Part shown: in pieces, positions 16,768-26,404 of the stretch
Numbering within the stretch: the first letter of the stretch is position 1
Layout of the letters: every line of letters starts with the position of its first letter
From: Chitinophaga ginsengisoli
Lineage (GTDB): Bacteria; Bacteroidota; Bacteroidia; Chitinophagales; Chitinophagaceae
DNA length: 64,000 nt
NCBI RefSeq assembly: GCF_003014595.1
Contig: NZ_PYGK01000016.1
Span: forward strand, 124,001 to 188,000
Direction of reading: 5' to 3'
Notes under the pieces: model-generated
Databases searched by the model: none
What the model saw: the letters and a program-made list of their open reading frames with translations, nothing else
What the model was told of the DNA's origin: nothing
Position numbers and translations under genes: made by a program

Positions 16768-16791
16768 TTTTTGTAGTGATCAATACAGAAA
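16768..16791 (+). promoter_or_regulatory. TetR operator in front of the SDR gene (copy 2)
   Basis: Arms TTTTTGTA (16768-16775) and TACAGAAA (16784-16791) around GTGATCAA, matching copy 1 at 22 of 24 positions, with a perfectly symmetrical TGATCA centre. It lies 50 bp before the SDR start. Confidence 0.8.
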
Positions 16792-16840
16792 TGCATAAGC
16801 CATTCAATATCTCATACTAAATACTGGAATATATACACTT

Positions 16841-17635
16841 ATGGATTTACAATTGAAATCAAAGACTGCTTTTGTCAGCGGATCGACACAAGGTATTGGC
16901 TTCGCTATTGCGAAACAATTACTAACCGAAGGAGCAAAGGTGATCATCAATGGAAGAACCCGGGAGAAGATCGATCTCGCACAGCGGAAGTTAAAAGAGG
17001 AAATACCAGGAGCGGATGTATCGGGTATCCCGGCGAATTTTGCTGATCCTGAAGAAGTGGATCAGCTGCTGAAAGCGTTACCGGATATCGACATCCTTGT
17101 AAATAACGTCGGTATCTTTGAACTCAGACCATTTTTCGACGTAGAAGATAGCGACTGGGCAAAGTTCTTTGAGGTGAATGTAATGAGTGGCGTGCGCCTG
17201 TCAAGGGGCTTATTGCCGAAGATGCTGAAACGTAACTGGGGCCGGGTGATTTTCATCAGCAGTGAATCCGGCATCAATATCCCTGAAAATATGATCCACT
17301 ACGGGATGACCAAAACCGCTATGCTCTCCGTCAGCCGCGGATTGTCCCAACTTACGAAAAACACCGGTGTTACCGTTAACACAATCATCGGCGGACCTAC
17401 CTATTCCGAAGGTGTGGGCGGTGCTGTGGAACAAATATCCGCAGCACAAGGCCGGAACGTGGAAGATGTGAAAGCTGACCTGATAAAGGCATTAAACCCT
17501 ACTTCATTATTACAGCGATTTATACAACCCGAAGAGATCGCACATCTTGCAACATATCTTTCCAGCCCTCTTTCAGTTGCCACTAATGGTGCGGCCCTGC
17601 GTGCAGATGGAGGTGTGCTAAATACCATTCTCTAA
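16841..17635 (+). CDS. Short-chain dehydrogenase/reductase under TetR control
   Basis: 264 residues. The motifs SGSTQGIG (NADP binding), LVNNVG, FISSESG (catalytic Ser), YGMTKTA (Tyr/Lys) and a C-terminal ALRADGGVLNTIL are those of 3-oxoacyl-ACP-reductase-like SDRs. It is preceded by a TetR operator and followed by a strong terminator, so it is a single inducible unit. The substrate is probably the TetR effector or a related carbonyl compound, but this is inference. Confidence 0.93.
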   Translation: MDLQLKSKTAFVSGSTQGIGFAIAKQLLTEGAKVIINGRTREKIDLAQRKLKEEIPGADVSGIPANFADPEEVDQLLKALPDIDILVNNVGIFELRPFFDVEDSDWAKFFEVNVMSGVRLSRGLLPKMLKRNWGRVIFISSESGINIPENMIHYGMTKTAMLSVSRGLSQLTKNTGVTVNTIIGGPTYSEGVGGAVEQISAAQGRNVEDVKADLIKALNPTSLLQRFIQPEEIAHLATYLSSPLSVATNGAALRADGGVLNTIL

Positions 17636-17652
17636 AGGAACAGCGAACAAGG

Positions 17653-17690
17653 AACAGGCTGTCTCAAAATTCAGACAGCCTGTTTTTATT
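17653..17690 (+). terminator. Intrinsic terminator after the SDR
   Basis: AACAGGCTGTCT, loop CAAAATTC, AGACAGCCTGTT, then TTTATT. Perfect 12-bp stem (17653-17684). Confidence 0.93.
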
Positions 17691-17724
17691 TGGATGTATG
17701 GGCGGGCTGGGGCATCATTATATT

Positions 17725-17747
17725 CCCCGGGGTTTGCAACCCCGGGC
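17725..17747. repeat. GC-rich palindromic element (REP-like)
   Basis: CCCGGGGTT (17726-17734), loop TGC, AACCCCGGG (17738-17746), followed by CTACAAAC. A perfect 9-bp GC-rich stem without a T run, sitting between two terminators. The form is that of an interspersed palindromic repeat, but copy number cannot be judged from one window. Confidence 0.5.
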
Positions 17748-17754
17748 TACAAAC

Positions 17755-17776
17755 AAAAAGACCCCTAACGGGGTCT
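17755..17776 (-). terminator. Intrinsic terminator of the fucose locus
   Basis: AGACCCC (17759-17765), loop TAAC, GGGGTCT (17770-17776). On the minus strand the stem runs into five T. It ends the long minus-strand operon 30 bp after its last stop codon. Confidence 0.88.
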
Positions 17777-17805
17777 ATTAAAGCGAATGATCGCGTTATA
17801 ATGTG

Positions 17806-18594
17806 CTACACCGTCTCCTTTGCCTGCAACAAAGCCCTATACCCCAGCTCCGCACCTCCGCTCACATGCATCACATGCCCGGTAATAAACCGTGCTTTAT
17901 CAGAAGCAAGGAAAACACAGGCGTCTGCAATGACATCCCCTTCAGGACAATAACCCAGGGGATGGATGGCATTCATATATTGTTCTATGCCTTGTCCGTT
18001 GTTCTGGTATTGGCCCCATTCCCGCAGCATGGGTGTCCATACACCTGCAGGTGCTACGGCATTCACGCGTATCTGAAAGGGCGCATAATCCAGCGCCATA
18101 GACTTTGTGAGCGCATTTACCGCTCCCTTACTGGCCGTATATGCGGCATGATTCTCCTGTCCGATCTCACCTACAAGACTGCTTGTATTGATAATGCATC
18201 CCCGGCTTTGTTTCAGGGCATGAATACCATATCGGGTGGTTAAGAAAATACTTTTCAGGTTGACGTTCATCACGTCATCCCATTCGGTCTCACTGGTTTC
18301 ATGCAGCGGACTTGAAGGATGTGCAATACCTGCATTATTATGGATCACATCAAGTCTACCATATTTTTCCAATGTCTGCTGAATAGCGCGTTCCACGTCA
18401 ACAGCTACAGAAATATCAGCCAGGATAGCGGAATGAGGTGCTCCCAGTTCAGCAATGGCGGATGCCAGTGAAACGGGGTCATTGGACAGGATCACTACGG
18501 TAGCCCCGGCCTCCGCATATTTTAAGGCGCATTCAAATCCAATACCTCTGGATCCTCCAGTCAACAATATTATTTTACCGGTCAAAAGTTGCAT
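17806..18594 (-). CDS. SDR, probable L-fucose dehydrogenase (or 2-keto-3-deoxy-L-fuconate dehydrogenase)
   Basis: 262 residues with TGGSRGIG, HNNAG, INTSSLVGEIGQ and YTASKGAV. The active-site region around SSLVG and the NAVAPAGVWTPM loop resemble the HSD17B14/L-fucose dehydrogenase branch of SDRs as I remember it. It is the last gene of an operon with L-fuconate dehydratase, a sugar symporter and an alpha-L-fucosidase. It therefore most likely oxidises L-fucose to L-fucono-lactone with NAD(P). The other SDR step in the pathway, oxidation of 2-keto-3-deoxy-L-fuconate, is the main alternative. A lactonase and the final cleavage enzyme are not in the window. Confidence 0.82.
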   Translation of the reverse strand: MQLLTGKIILLTGGSRGIGFECALKYAEAGATVVILSNDPVSLASAIAELGAPHSAILADISVAVDVERAIQQTLEKYGRLDVIHNNAGIAHPSSPLHETSETEWDDVMNVNLKSIFLTTRYGIHALKQSRGCIINTSSLVGEIGQENHAAYTASKGAVNALTKSMALDYAPFQIRVNAVAPAGVWTPMLREWGQYQNNGQGIEQYMNAIHPLGYCPEGDVIADACVFLASDKARFITGHVMHVSGGAELGYRALLQAKETV

Positions 18595-18623
18595 GCGTAG
18601 TTATTTTGTACTTGAATGGTCTG

Positions 18624-20270
18624 CTATTTAAAAATGATATACAGTACGATCATTACCAGCAGTAACAGCGCTGATAAGATCTTATAGTTGCCAGGTCCTT
18701 TCCAGCCCTTGTCCTGCAAGGGTTCTCCGGGCGATTTCCAATACAGTGTTCCGCTTACTGCGGTATGCTGCATCGGATAGCGCAGGGAGAAAAATACCTG
18801 GATGATACAACAGGCAACAAAAAGATAAAACGCCATCATCAGGAAGGGGATCTCTTTCAGCGGTGTATATGGGTACAATTTATTGACAGTATATACCGCG
18901 GCACCGAGTAAAGATCCCACCAGTAAGGTGATCTGCGCGGCCTTTGCGGACGCTTTCTTCCAGAAGATGCCAAAAAGGAATACACAGGTGATGGGCGGTG
19001 CAATATGTGAGATGATATCATTCACCCCATTGAAAAGGCTGCTATAACTGTTCAGCAATGGCAGGAGCAGGATAGAAAGCACTAAGGCAATACCTGCAGA
19101 TATACGCCCCATACGTACCAGTTCCTTCTCATCGGCAGCGGGTTTGAAGCGCTTGTACAGATCAAAGCTGACCAGTGTGGAAATGGAGTTTAATGCGCCC
19201 GATACCTGACTCATTAAGCCCGACAGCAATGCCGCTATTATAATCCCCACCAGACCTGTCGGCACCAGCTGGGTGATCATCAGGGTATAGATACCCTTGC
19301 TGTTCACTGCAGGCTTGCCGAAAGCATCGACATACTGAATAGCACTGATATCCAATAATCCCTTTTGCGCCAGTGTACTGGCTAGTAATCCCGGTAGTAT
19401 GAAAATGAACAGGGGCAGTATTTTGATAAATCCGCAGAACAGCGCACCGGTCCTGGCATGGTTCTCGTCTTTCGCGCCAAGTACTCGTTGTACGATTGTC
19501 TGATCGGCGCACCAGTACCAGATACCCAGTACCGGATATCCCAGGAATACAGCATACCAGGGCAACTGACTACCATCGCCGGAGGGGCGCAACATCTTCA
19601 GTTTATGTAATTGCTGGTGTTCCTGGAGCGTGGCTATCATCGCGTCCCATCCACCCATTTTATGCAGGCAGACGATAGTAATGATCACCGCGCCTGTTAC
19701 CAGCACGATCGTCTGAATGCTTTCAGTCACCACTACTGCACGTAGCCCTCCAATGATCGTATAGATAGCTGTGATCACCGCAATAACGGTGACGCTGGTA
19801 TACATATCAATGCCCAACAAGGTTTCCAGTACAATACCGCCTGTGAGCAGCGAAAAGGCAATATGGATGGTGATGGCGGAGATGATCGAGATGAAGGTCA
19901 GCCAGTCCCTGCAGGCACGGTTATAGCGCTTCTCTAGAAAATCGGGTAAGGTACTCACACCGCTGCGGATATAGAAGGGCGCAAAGAATAAGGCGAGCAG
20001 GATGAGCGTAAAAGCGGCCATCCACTCAAAATTACCACTGAGCAGTCCTTCGTCAAATCCGCTTTGCGCCAGGCTAACCAGATGGAGGCAGGAGATATTG
20101 GTGGCGAATAATGCCATGCCGATCATGGGCCAGCGTAATGATTTGCCGGCCAGGAAATAATCATTGGAGGCACTTGCTTCCTTCTTCTTTTTCAAGCCCG
20201 CCCAGAGGCCTATACTGACGATTGCCACGATGTACAGGGCACTGATAATGATATCCGGCGTTTTTATCAT
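18624..20270 (-). CDS. Sodium:solute symporter (SSS family), probable L-fucose importer
   Basis: 548 residues with about 14 hydrophobic segments. The N-terminal DYFLAGKSLRWPMIGMALFA block and LPDFLEKRYNR are typical of SGLT-like sodium/sugar symporters of Bacteroidota, as are the WYWCADQTIVQRVLGAKDE and LSGLMSQVSGALNSISTL blocks. It should carry L-fucose across the inner membrane with Na+. It lies 11 bp downstream of the dehydratase gene and 29 bp before the SDR gene. Specificity is inferred from context. Confidence 0.9.
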   Translation of the reverse strand: MIKTPDIIISALYIVAIVSIGLWAGLKKKKEASASNDYFLAGKSLRWPMIGMALFATNISCLHLVSLAQSGFDEGLLSGNFEWMAAFTLILLALFFAPFYIRSGVSTLPDFLEKRYNRACRDWLTFISIISAITIHIAFSLLTGGIVLETLLGIDMYTSVTVIAVITAIYTIIGGLRAVVVTESIQTIVLVTGAVIITIVCLHKMGGWDAMIATLQEHQQLHKLKMLRPSGDGSQLPWYAVFLGYPVLGIWYWCADQTIVQRVLGAKDENHARTGALFCGFIKILPLFIFILPGLLASTLAQKGLLDISAIQYVDAFGKPAVNSKGIYTLMITQLVPTGLVGIIIAALLSGLMSQVSGALNSISTLVSFDLYKRFKPAADEKELVRMGRISAGIALVLSILLLPLLNSYSSLFNGVNDIISHIAPPITCVFLFGIFWKKASAKAAQITLLVGSLLGAAVYTVNKLYPYTPLKEIPFLMMAFYLFVACCIIQVFFSLRYPMQHTAVSGTLYWKSPGEPLQDKGWKGPGNYKILSALLLLVMIVLYIIFK

Positions 20271-20281
20271 AGGAACTTGTA

Positions 20282-21505
20282 TTAAATAATGAGATCACAG
20301 CTGCTGCCCGGTTCCTGTGGTGTCTGATAGACGCCTCCCCGGATACTCACAGGATGTCTGAAGTGTTGCTGCAGGTGTGGGATATGCTCCAGGAACAGCG
20401 CTTCATTCCCTAAAGCAATATGGTTGAACAACACAAGATGCTGATGGAGCTGTCCCATATCGCCCACATGAGGTACCACAGGTACACCGAATTTGCGGCA
20501 TAAGAGGCTGATAGTGATGAATTCACTGACACCGCCTACACGTACCGCATCAACCTGTATAAAACCAGCGCATTTTGTTTGCAGATAGTTTTTGAAGATG
20601 ACACGGTTCGGCACATGTTCTCCCAATGCCAGTTTTATCGGCGCAATGGCAGTGGCCAGCTGATGATGTGCCAGCACATCATCAGGATGGGTAGGCTCTT
20701 CGATCCAGTAGGGATTCATATGCCGTAGCCTGCTGCAGATCTCCAACGCCTGCGGTAGTGTCCATTGCTGATTGGCATCCAGCATGATCTTTACATAGTC
20801 TCCTGCCGCTTCTCTTACCATGTTTGCCCGGCGGATGTCCCGCTCAGGATCTGCAGACCCTACTTTTAGTTTCATTGCAGTAAAACCTTCTGCCACCGCT
20901 TTTTTCACATTCTCTTTTACCTTGTCGTCGGAGTAATTGAACCAGCCAATAGAGGTATCATAGCCGGGATAACCCGCTGCAGTGATCTGCTCGCGGATGG
21001 CTCTTCCTGCATGATTCTCTTTAAGCAAGGCCAATGCTTCTTCCCTTGTCAGCTCGTCTTCCAGATAGGAGAGGTCGAGTGTGTTCAGCAAGGCTTCCGG
21101 CGACAGATCAATCAGTAGTTTCCAGAGTGGCACACCTCTTTTCTTTGCCCAGAGATCATAACAGGCATTCGTCACAGATGCCAGTGCCAGGTGCACGACG
21201 CCTTTGTGTGGCCCCAGCCAGCGGAATTGCTGTTCATTGGAGAGCTGATAAAAGAGATGACCAAAACTGGCCATCACTTCTTCTATGTCTTTCCCCTTCA
21301 GCTGTGCAGCATAGAAATCTGCTGCCTTACAAACGAGATCATTCCCTTCTCCCAATGTAAAAGCAAGTCCGGTGCCGGTGAGGCCACTGTCGTCATGTAA
21401 TTGTGTGACGGCGTAAGAATAAATAGGATCACGATGAATAGCGTCACTGCCTGCTCCCTGTCCTAATGGATAGCGGACGTCCTTAGTAGATGTATGTTGT
21501 ATCAT
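20282..21505 (-). CDS. L-fuconate dehydratase, enolase superfamily
   Basis: 407 residues. The N-terminus (TKDVRYPL, GSDAIHRDPIYSYAV, FTLGEGND) matches FucD-type proteins of the mandelate racemase subgroup. The KxK base motif is AMKLKVG (Lys212/Lys214), metal ligands are Asp243 (LDANQQW), Glu269 (IEEPTHPDD) and Glu296 (GEHV), and the His is His346 (PHVGDMGQ). The enzyme dehydrates L-fuconate to 2-keto-3-deoxy-L-fuconate. It begins 5 bp after the GH95 stop. The assignment is strong because the motifs and the fucosidase context agree. No L-fucose isomerase or kinase gene is present, so this host uses the oxidative route at this locus. Confidence 0.93.
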   Translation of the reverse strand: MIQHTSTKDVRYPLGQGAGSDAIHRDPIYSYAVTQLHDDSGLTGTGLAFTLGEGNDLVCKAADFYAAQLKGKDIEEVMASFGHLFYQLSNEQQFRWLGPHKGVVHLALASVTNACYDLWAKKRGVPLWKLLIDLSPEALLNTLDLSYLEDELTREEALALLKENHAGRAIREQITAAGYPGYDTSIGWFNYSDDKVKENVKKAVAEGFTAMKLKVGSADPERDIRRANMVREAAGDYVKIMLDANQQWTLPQALEICSRLRHMNPYWIEEPTHPDDVLAHHQLATAIAPIKLALGEHVPNRVIFKNYLQTKCAGFIQVDAVRVGGVSEFITISLLCRKFGVPVVPHVGDMGQLHQHLVLFNHIALGNEALFLEHIPHLQQHFRHPVSIRGGVYQTPQEPGSSCDLII

Positions 21506-21510
21506 TCAGC

Positions 21511-23841
21511 TCAGATTTTAGTGGCAGTGATCTCTTTGGTCACGCCGTTGATTTTTACTTTCACCTTCCGCGGGACAGGCGAAGTAATTTTGTAAGTAGT
21601 GACTTTACCATCTTTCCAGGCAAAGTCCACCGTGAAATTCCCGCGTGCTTTTAAGCCCTTTACGGCCCCTTCTGCCTTCCATTGATCAGGAACAGCCGGC
21701 AGCAGGTTAATAAGCCCTGCATGGCTCTGTAATAGCATTTCTGCAATACCTGCTGTAGCTCCGAAGTTGCCATCTATCTGGAACGGAGGGCCCGCAGATA
21801 ACATGTTCTGGTATACGCCACCACCTGCGCCATAGTTGATATCAGTTCTGGCTGTTGGTTTCAGCAGTTCCCTCAGCAGTTTGAATGAGCGGTTGCCATC
21901 CTGCAGTCTTGCCCAGAATAACAGTTTGTAGGCAATCGTCCAGCTGGGACCATCATCGCCTCTCACTTCCAGCGTCTTCTTTGCTGCTGCTGCGAGATCG
22001 GGTGTGTTTTCTGCAGTGATCAATGAGGCAGGATACAATCCCCAGAGATGGGAAATATGCCTGTGCTGCGGATCGGTCTCTTTGTAATCTTCCAGCCATT
22101 CCATGATCCTGCCGTCTTTGGAGATCACACCAGGAGGCGGCAACAGGGCCAGCTTTTGCTGTAATTCTCTCCTGAATGCACTGTCTTTACCCAGGGTAGC
22201 TGATGCACTGATCACATTGTTGAACAGGTCACGCACGATCTGGTTATCAATAGTAGCGCCGATACAAATGCTGGCATGTTTGCCATTCGGTAAATAGAAT
22301 GCATTCTCCGGAGAAGACGATGGAGACATTACCAGCCAGCCGGTTTTTTCGTCTTTTATCAGCAGGCTGTTATAAAATACTGCTGATTCTTTTATCACAG
22401 GATAGATGTCTGCCAGGTAATGTTTGTCATTGGTATACGCATAATGCTCCCACAGGTTGTTGCAGAGCCATCCCGAACCGGACTTCGTTGCTCCCCAGGA
22501 GGCACTTTCTCCGGGTTCTGTAAAGCCCCATATATTGGTGATCACATGCGCTACCCAACCTGGTGCGTTATAGTAGGCACGGGCCGTTCTTTTACCAGGT
22601 TCCACTAATCCCTTTACCAGTGATGCCAGTGGCAGGTTCAGTTCTGAAAGATTAGATACCTCTACCGGCCAGTGATTCATCTGTACATTCACGTCGAGGT
22701 GATAATCGCCGTTCCATGGCGTCTGTACCTGGTTGGCCCAGAGTCCCTGTAAATTCGGTGGTAGCAGTCCGGGTCTTGTGCTGGAGATCAGCAGGTAACG
22801 GCCAAACTGGTAAAAGAGCACAGGCAGTTCTTTGTCAGCGGCTGAGTTGTTGTAAAAGTCCGCCAGCCTTTTGTCTGTTGTCAGTGTACTGGCGCTGCCT
22901 TTCCCTAAACTTAGTTGTACTCTGTTAAACAGTTTACCGTAGTTACCGAGATGCTGTTTTCGCTGGATAGCATAAGGCTTCTTCATGGCAGTTGCCAGTG
23001 TCTGACTAATCTTCTTTTTAAAGTCAGGGTTCCTGAAATCCGTACCGGCAGCTACATACAGGATAATCTCCGTAGCATTCCTGATGACCAGTGCATTCCC
23101 ATCCGTACTGATCACACCGTCTTTTGCACTTGCTTTTACAGTGGCCTGGTATTGCATGCCTTTACCATCTGTGCCATTATCCAGTTGTCCGTATAGTTCC
23201 AGTGCATTGCCGGTAGTACGGGTAGCAGCTCTTTCGGGTCTGGTCATCGTCACGCGACAGCTAAGTTTTCCCGGTTGATCTGCCGTCAGGCGGATCATTC
23301 CCAGGTCATCTCCGAAGCTGCTGAAGTATTCGCGGCGGTAAGTAACACCATCAGCTTTATAGCTGCAGGTAGCGATCGCCTTATCCAGTGACAGTGTTCT
23401 TTCATACTGTTCAGGGGTACCATTACCTGCGCCTTCAAATTGCAGCTGTAATTCTCCTAATACCTGGTAACAGCCAAAAGGTACACTACCCGAGCCCTTG
23501 CCGGTACAGATGAAGTCTTTGTCCATCAGCGCCTGCGCCTCATCATTCCGGCCTTCTTTCAGCAACTGCCTGATGCGGGGTAGTTGCTTGTAAGCCTCAT
23601 AGTTGTTGGCATCCTGCGGTGCGCCCGACCAGAGTGTGATATCGTTCAGAACGATCTTCTCTGCAGCAATACCGCCATCAGGCATCATACCTAAACGACC
23701 ATTACCAAGGGGCAGGGTTTCCTCCCATACCTTTGCCGGTTTATCATACCTTAATTCCAATGTGTTGCTTTGTGCCGTGCAAAATGCTGCCGGCAAGGCT
23801 GCAACAATAACTGTGATAATACTTCTGCTGAAAAACATCAT
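21511..23841 (-). CDS. GH95 alpha-L-fucosidase, secreted
   Basis: 776 residues with a signal peptide (about 1-23, ending TAQ). The N-terminal domain starts with LRYDKPAKVWEETLPLGNG and has the IVLNDITLWSG motif. The central region carries LLPPNLQGLWANQ, DYHLDVNVQMNHWPVEVSNL and YKETDPQHRHISHLWGLYP. The end of the catalytic barrel is IDGNFGATAGIAEMLLQSH. All are typical of GH95, whose best-known activity is inverting hydrolysis of alpha-1,2-linked L-fucose. GH95 also contains alpha-galactosidase members, but the fuconate pathway genes next door favour fucosidase. No lipobox is seen, so a periplasmic site after SusCD import is likely. Confidence 0.94.
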   Translation of the reverse strand: MMFFSRSIITVIVAALPAAFCTAQSNTLELRYDKPAKVWEETLPLGNGRLGMMPDGGIAAEKIVLNDITLWSGAPQDANNYEAYKQLPRIRQLLKEGRNDEAQALMDKDFICTGKGSGSVPFGCYQVLGELQLQFEGAGNGTPEQYERTLSLDKAIATCSYKADGVTYRREYFSSFGDDLGMIRLTADQPGKLSCRVTMTRPERAATRTTGNALELYGQLDNGTDGKGMQYQATVKASAKDGVISTDGNALVIRNATEIILYVAAGTDFRNPDFKKKISQTLATAMKKPYAIQRKQHLGNYGKLFNRVQLSLGKGSASTLTTDKRLADFYNNSAADKELPVLFYQFGRYLLISSTRPGLLPPNLQGLWANQVQTPWNGDYHLDVNVQMNHWPVEVSNLSELNLPLASLVKGLVEPGKRTARAYYNAPGWVAHVITNIWGFTEPGESASWGATKSGSGWLCNNLWEHYAYTNDKHYLADIYPVIKESAVFYNSLLIKDEKTGWLVMSPSSSPENAFYLPNGKHASICIGATIDNQIVRDLFNNVISASATLGKDSAFRRELQQKLALLPPPGVISKDGRIMEWLEDYKETDPQHRHISHLWGLYPASLITAENTPDLAAAAKKTLEVRGDDGPSWTIAYKLLFWARLQDGNRSFKLLRELLKPTARTDINYGAGGGVYQNMLSAGPPFQIDGNFGATAGIAEMLLQSHAGLINLLPAVPDQWKAEGAVKGLKARGNFTVDFAWKDGKVTTYKITSPVPRKVKVKINGVTKEITATKI

Positions 23842-23865
23842 TAGACCTGTAACTTGTGATAATAA

Positions 23866-25086
23866 TTATTCCTTATTCCAGAACGTGAGTTCTGACATGT
23901 TTACATAATTGTTTTCGCCATTGGCATTGTGCAGTACCCTGATACGGATGTAACGCACCGGTGGCGGATTGCTCATCAACGTTGTTTTATAAGGCGCATT
24001 GCCATTGTCTGTCCTGACCACTTCTTTCAACAATGTCCATCCTTTTGACTGCATGGCTGCCTTCCAGCCTCCGTCACGGGAATCCAGTTCCGGTACCGCG
24101 TTCGTGATATCTGCAATACCCCATACTTCAAACTGATCAGGATTATTACAACAATCCCTGCCTGTTTCTTCTATCATGCCCAGATTATTGTATACTTTAC
24201 CCATATCAAAACTAAGCACCCTTGGCATACCGCTATTACCGTCGCTGTGGAATATATTCGGATAGCCCTGCGGCCCCACAGATCCATCCCATAACTTACT
24301 CACACGGGTATCAGACTGGTAGATTCCCATATCTCCATAAAGGCTCAGTTCACTGAAGATGCTTTTGTCGCATTGTACCTGTCTGAAGATAGTAGGAAAA
24401 GTATCATTCTGCAGGGTGTAGAACGTATCCAGTGCGCCCGCTACAGGAATATAAGAAGACTTATACACTACCGGTGTACCGAATTTATAATCCGTCAGTT
24501 TAAGCGAATCTACATCAGGCAATAATGATACCTGCACTGTCTGACCATCCTTGGCGGTGTACTTCAGCATCGTGTTGATGTTGATCGTATCCGGTGTGGA
24601 GAAGCGGATGATAACGGAGCTGTCTTCGTTAATGGTATAAGGATTCTCCGGATTGCTCAACCTGTTATTGAGCGTGGCTGTATACACCGTGCCATATACC
24701 TTTGCATTACTGATCTCTGTAGCGACAGATCTGTTGCCTTTTGCATCATAAGAGTATATGACGAATGAGTACACGTATTCTGATAAGCCGGATATAGTAC
24801 ACCTGACAGTATCGCTGGTATTGTGTGTAGTGGAATTGATCGTGAGGGAATCGGCTTTATTATTCCAGTACACGGTATACTTCACAACACTGGGATCGGG
24901 ACTGGGCTGCCAGATCAGCTGCAGCCGGCTATTACCGGGCAATACTTTTGCGTTGGTTATCGCGCCGGGGTAGACCAGTTCTTCGCCTCCCAGGAAATCA
25001 CGGTAATCAGTCGGTTTCTTACTGCATGCCAACATCACGATGAAGCAGGCGAGCAGGTATATTTTGTTTGTATGATAGTGTTTCAT
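23866..25086 (-). CDS. Surface lipoprotein, DUF4998-like with C-terminal discoidin-like domain
   Basis: 406 residues. A lipobox (FIVMLAC, Cys about residue 21) gives a lipidated N-terminus. Residues 40-130 are a fibronectin-III-like domain (LQLIWQPSPDPSVVKYTVYW). Residues 250-405 end in VRYIRIRVLHN and VNMSELTFWN, the pattern of an F5/8 type C-like (DUF5000-type) carbohydrate-binding domain. Such proteins are encoded beside SusC/D and act as surface glycan-binding proteins. It probably binds fucosylated glycans before import. It lies 24 bp from the GH95 gene. Confidence 0.85.
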   Translation of the reverse strand: MKHYHTNKIYLLACFIVMLACSKKPTDYRDFLGGEELVYPGAITNAKVLPGNSRLQLIWQPSPDPSVVKYTVYWNNKADSLTINSTTHNTSDTVRCTISGLSEYVYSFVIYSYDAKGNRSVATEISNAKVYGTVYTATLNNRLSNPENPYTINEDSSVIIRFSTPDTININTMLKYTAKDGQTVQVSLLPDVDSLKLTDYKFGTPVVYKSSYIPVAGALDTFYTLQNDTFPTIFRQVQCDKSIFSELSLYGDMGIYQSDTRVSKLWDGSVGPQGYPNIFHSDGNSGMPRVLSFDMGKVYNNLGMIEETGRDCCNNPDQFEVWGIADITNAVPELDSRDGGWKAAMQSKGWTLLKEVVRTDNGNAPYKTTLMSNPPPVRYIRIRVLHNANGENNYVNMSELTFWNKE

Positions 25087-25108
25087 TTTTCTGCCGTTTA
25101 AGGTGTTA

Positions 25109-26368
25109 TTATCTCGGATCTCCCCAGAAGCTCAGCTCTGTCACGTTGAAAAAGTTATTTGTCTGCGCCATATTGGACAGGCATTCGAAGCGCATATACC
25201 TTACCTTGGGTAGATTCAGCGGGAAGTTGTAGCTGAAGCCAGCATTCCAGAATGCCAGGTCTGCACTGGTATACTGCGGATTAGGCAGTTTAGATGGCTT
25301 GCCTGGTGCATCGAACACACCCAGGTTGATCCAGCCATTAGGTGTACGGCCACCTACGGGAGGAAGGTTGTTTTCATCAGGCATGGTCTCGTCTACCGGC
25401 TGATCTTCCCGTCCCCACAATACCCAACGCTGCGGTGCGCCCGCCTGCCATAACCAGTTGCCACTGCCATCTATTCCCCTGTTCCAGATAGTATAGCGGC
25501 TTAACCTGGCTGCCTTACCCATATCAAAGGTGATCACTGCCGGCCATACCAATGGCTGGATAGGCTGTTCTGTATGATAACCGGGCGATTGTGCAGTACC
25601 ATTCCAGAGATACTGGATTTCCCATCCAAAGCCGGTTCTGGCATCTGTACCCAAGCGATAGGCCTGGAATAGCGACTTGTCCATCAGTGCCTCAAATACA
25701 GGTGTAATGCTAGAAAACAGTGTATCAGAGATATTACCCCACTGGTCTGTAATATATACCCCGAATTGATGCGGGATTGTATCATACCCTCTGAGGCTGA
25801 ATGAAATGCTATCTTCATCAGTATAATTCTGTGCGATGATCTGGTACTTATTAGTCGCATCAGGCGCAACCGTGATGATACCCAGGGCCGCATTGGTCTT
25901 ATTGATACAGGTAATGTTCACACCGCCGAAATCCTGCTGCATATTCACCGTAGGGCGTGCCAGCAGGTAGGGAGGTGTGTCCGGATGTACGGTTACTGTT
26001 ACCGGCTCAGAAGATACCTGTGCACGGCTTACCGTACGTAGTATCACTTCATAGTCCTGGCTTTTCGCAAAGCCACTTACCGTGATGCTATCAGAGTAAT
26101 AGGAGGACTTTGCCTGCCTGCTTGTCTTATCGTTGATCTTATACTCTGCCTGTACATACAGGATATTAGGTGAGTTAGGCAGTTTATAAGTGATATATGC
26201 GCCTCCATTGAAATTCACCACTTTCACATCTGTCACTACACCGGGTTTCGTCATATCGGTGGAGACGATTTCGTTATAACCATCCAGTCTTTTGCAGGAC
26301 AGTGGCAGCAGGGCCACGATCATCAGCAGTAGTAAAAATTGATGTATATGATGCTTGCTGTATTTCAT
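25109..26368 (-). CDS. Surface lipoprotein with DUF4959-DUF5126-DUF5000 architecture
   Basis: 419 residues with lipobox LLPLSC (Cys about 25). The layout is an N-terminal Ig-like DUF4959 region (KPGVVTDVKVVNFNGGAYIT), a middle DUF5126-like region and a C-terminal discoidin-like DUF5000 region (VRYMRFECLSN, FNVTELSFWGD). It shares its closing pattern with the lipoprotein encoded 22 bp downstream, so the two are probably paralogous in their C-terminal halves. Role: cell-surface glycan capture for the adjacent SusC/D. Domain names are from recall of family architecture. Confidence 0.85.
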   Translation of the reverse strand: MKYSKHHIHQFLLLLMIVALLPLSCKRLDGYNEIVSTDMTKPGVVTDVKVVNFNGGAYITYKLPNSPNILYVQAEYKINDKTSRQAKSSYYSDSITVSGFAKSQDYEVILRTVSRAQVSSEPVTVTVHPDTPPYLLARPTVNMQQDFGGVNITCINKTNAALGIITVAPDATNKYQIIAQNYTDEDSISFSLRGYDTIPHQFGVYITDQWGNISDTLFSSITPVFEALMDKSLFQAYRLGTDARTGFGWEIQYLWNGTAQSPGYHTEQPIQPLVWPAVITFDMGKAARLSRYTIWNRGIDGSGNWLWQAGAPQRWVLWGREDQPVDETMPDENNLPPVGGRTPNGWINLGVFDAPGKPSKLPNPQYTSADLAFWNAGFSYNFPLNLPKVRYMRFECLSNMAQTNNFFNVTELSFWGDPR

Positions 26369-26404
26369 ACGTGATAATTAATATGGTAGATGGATATGCT
26401 GCGT

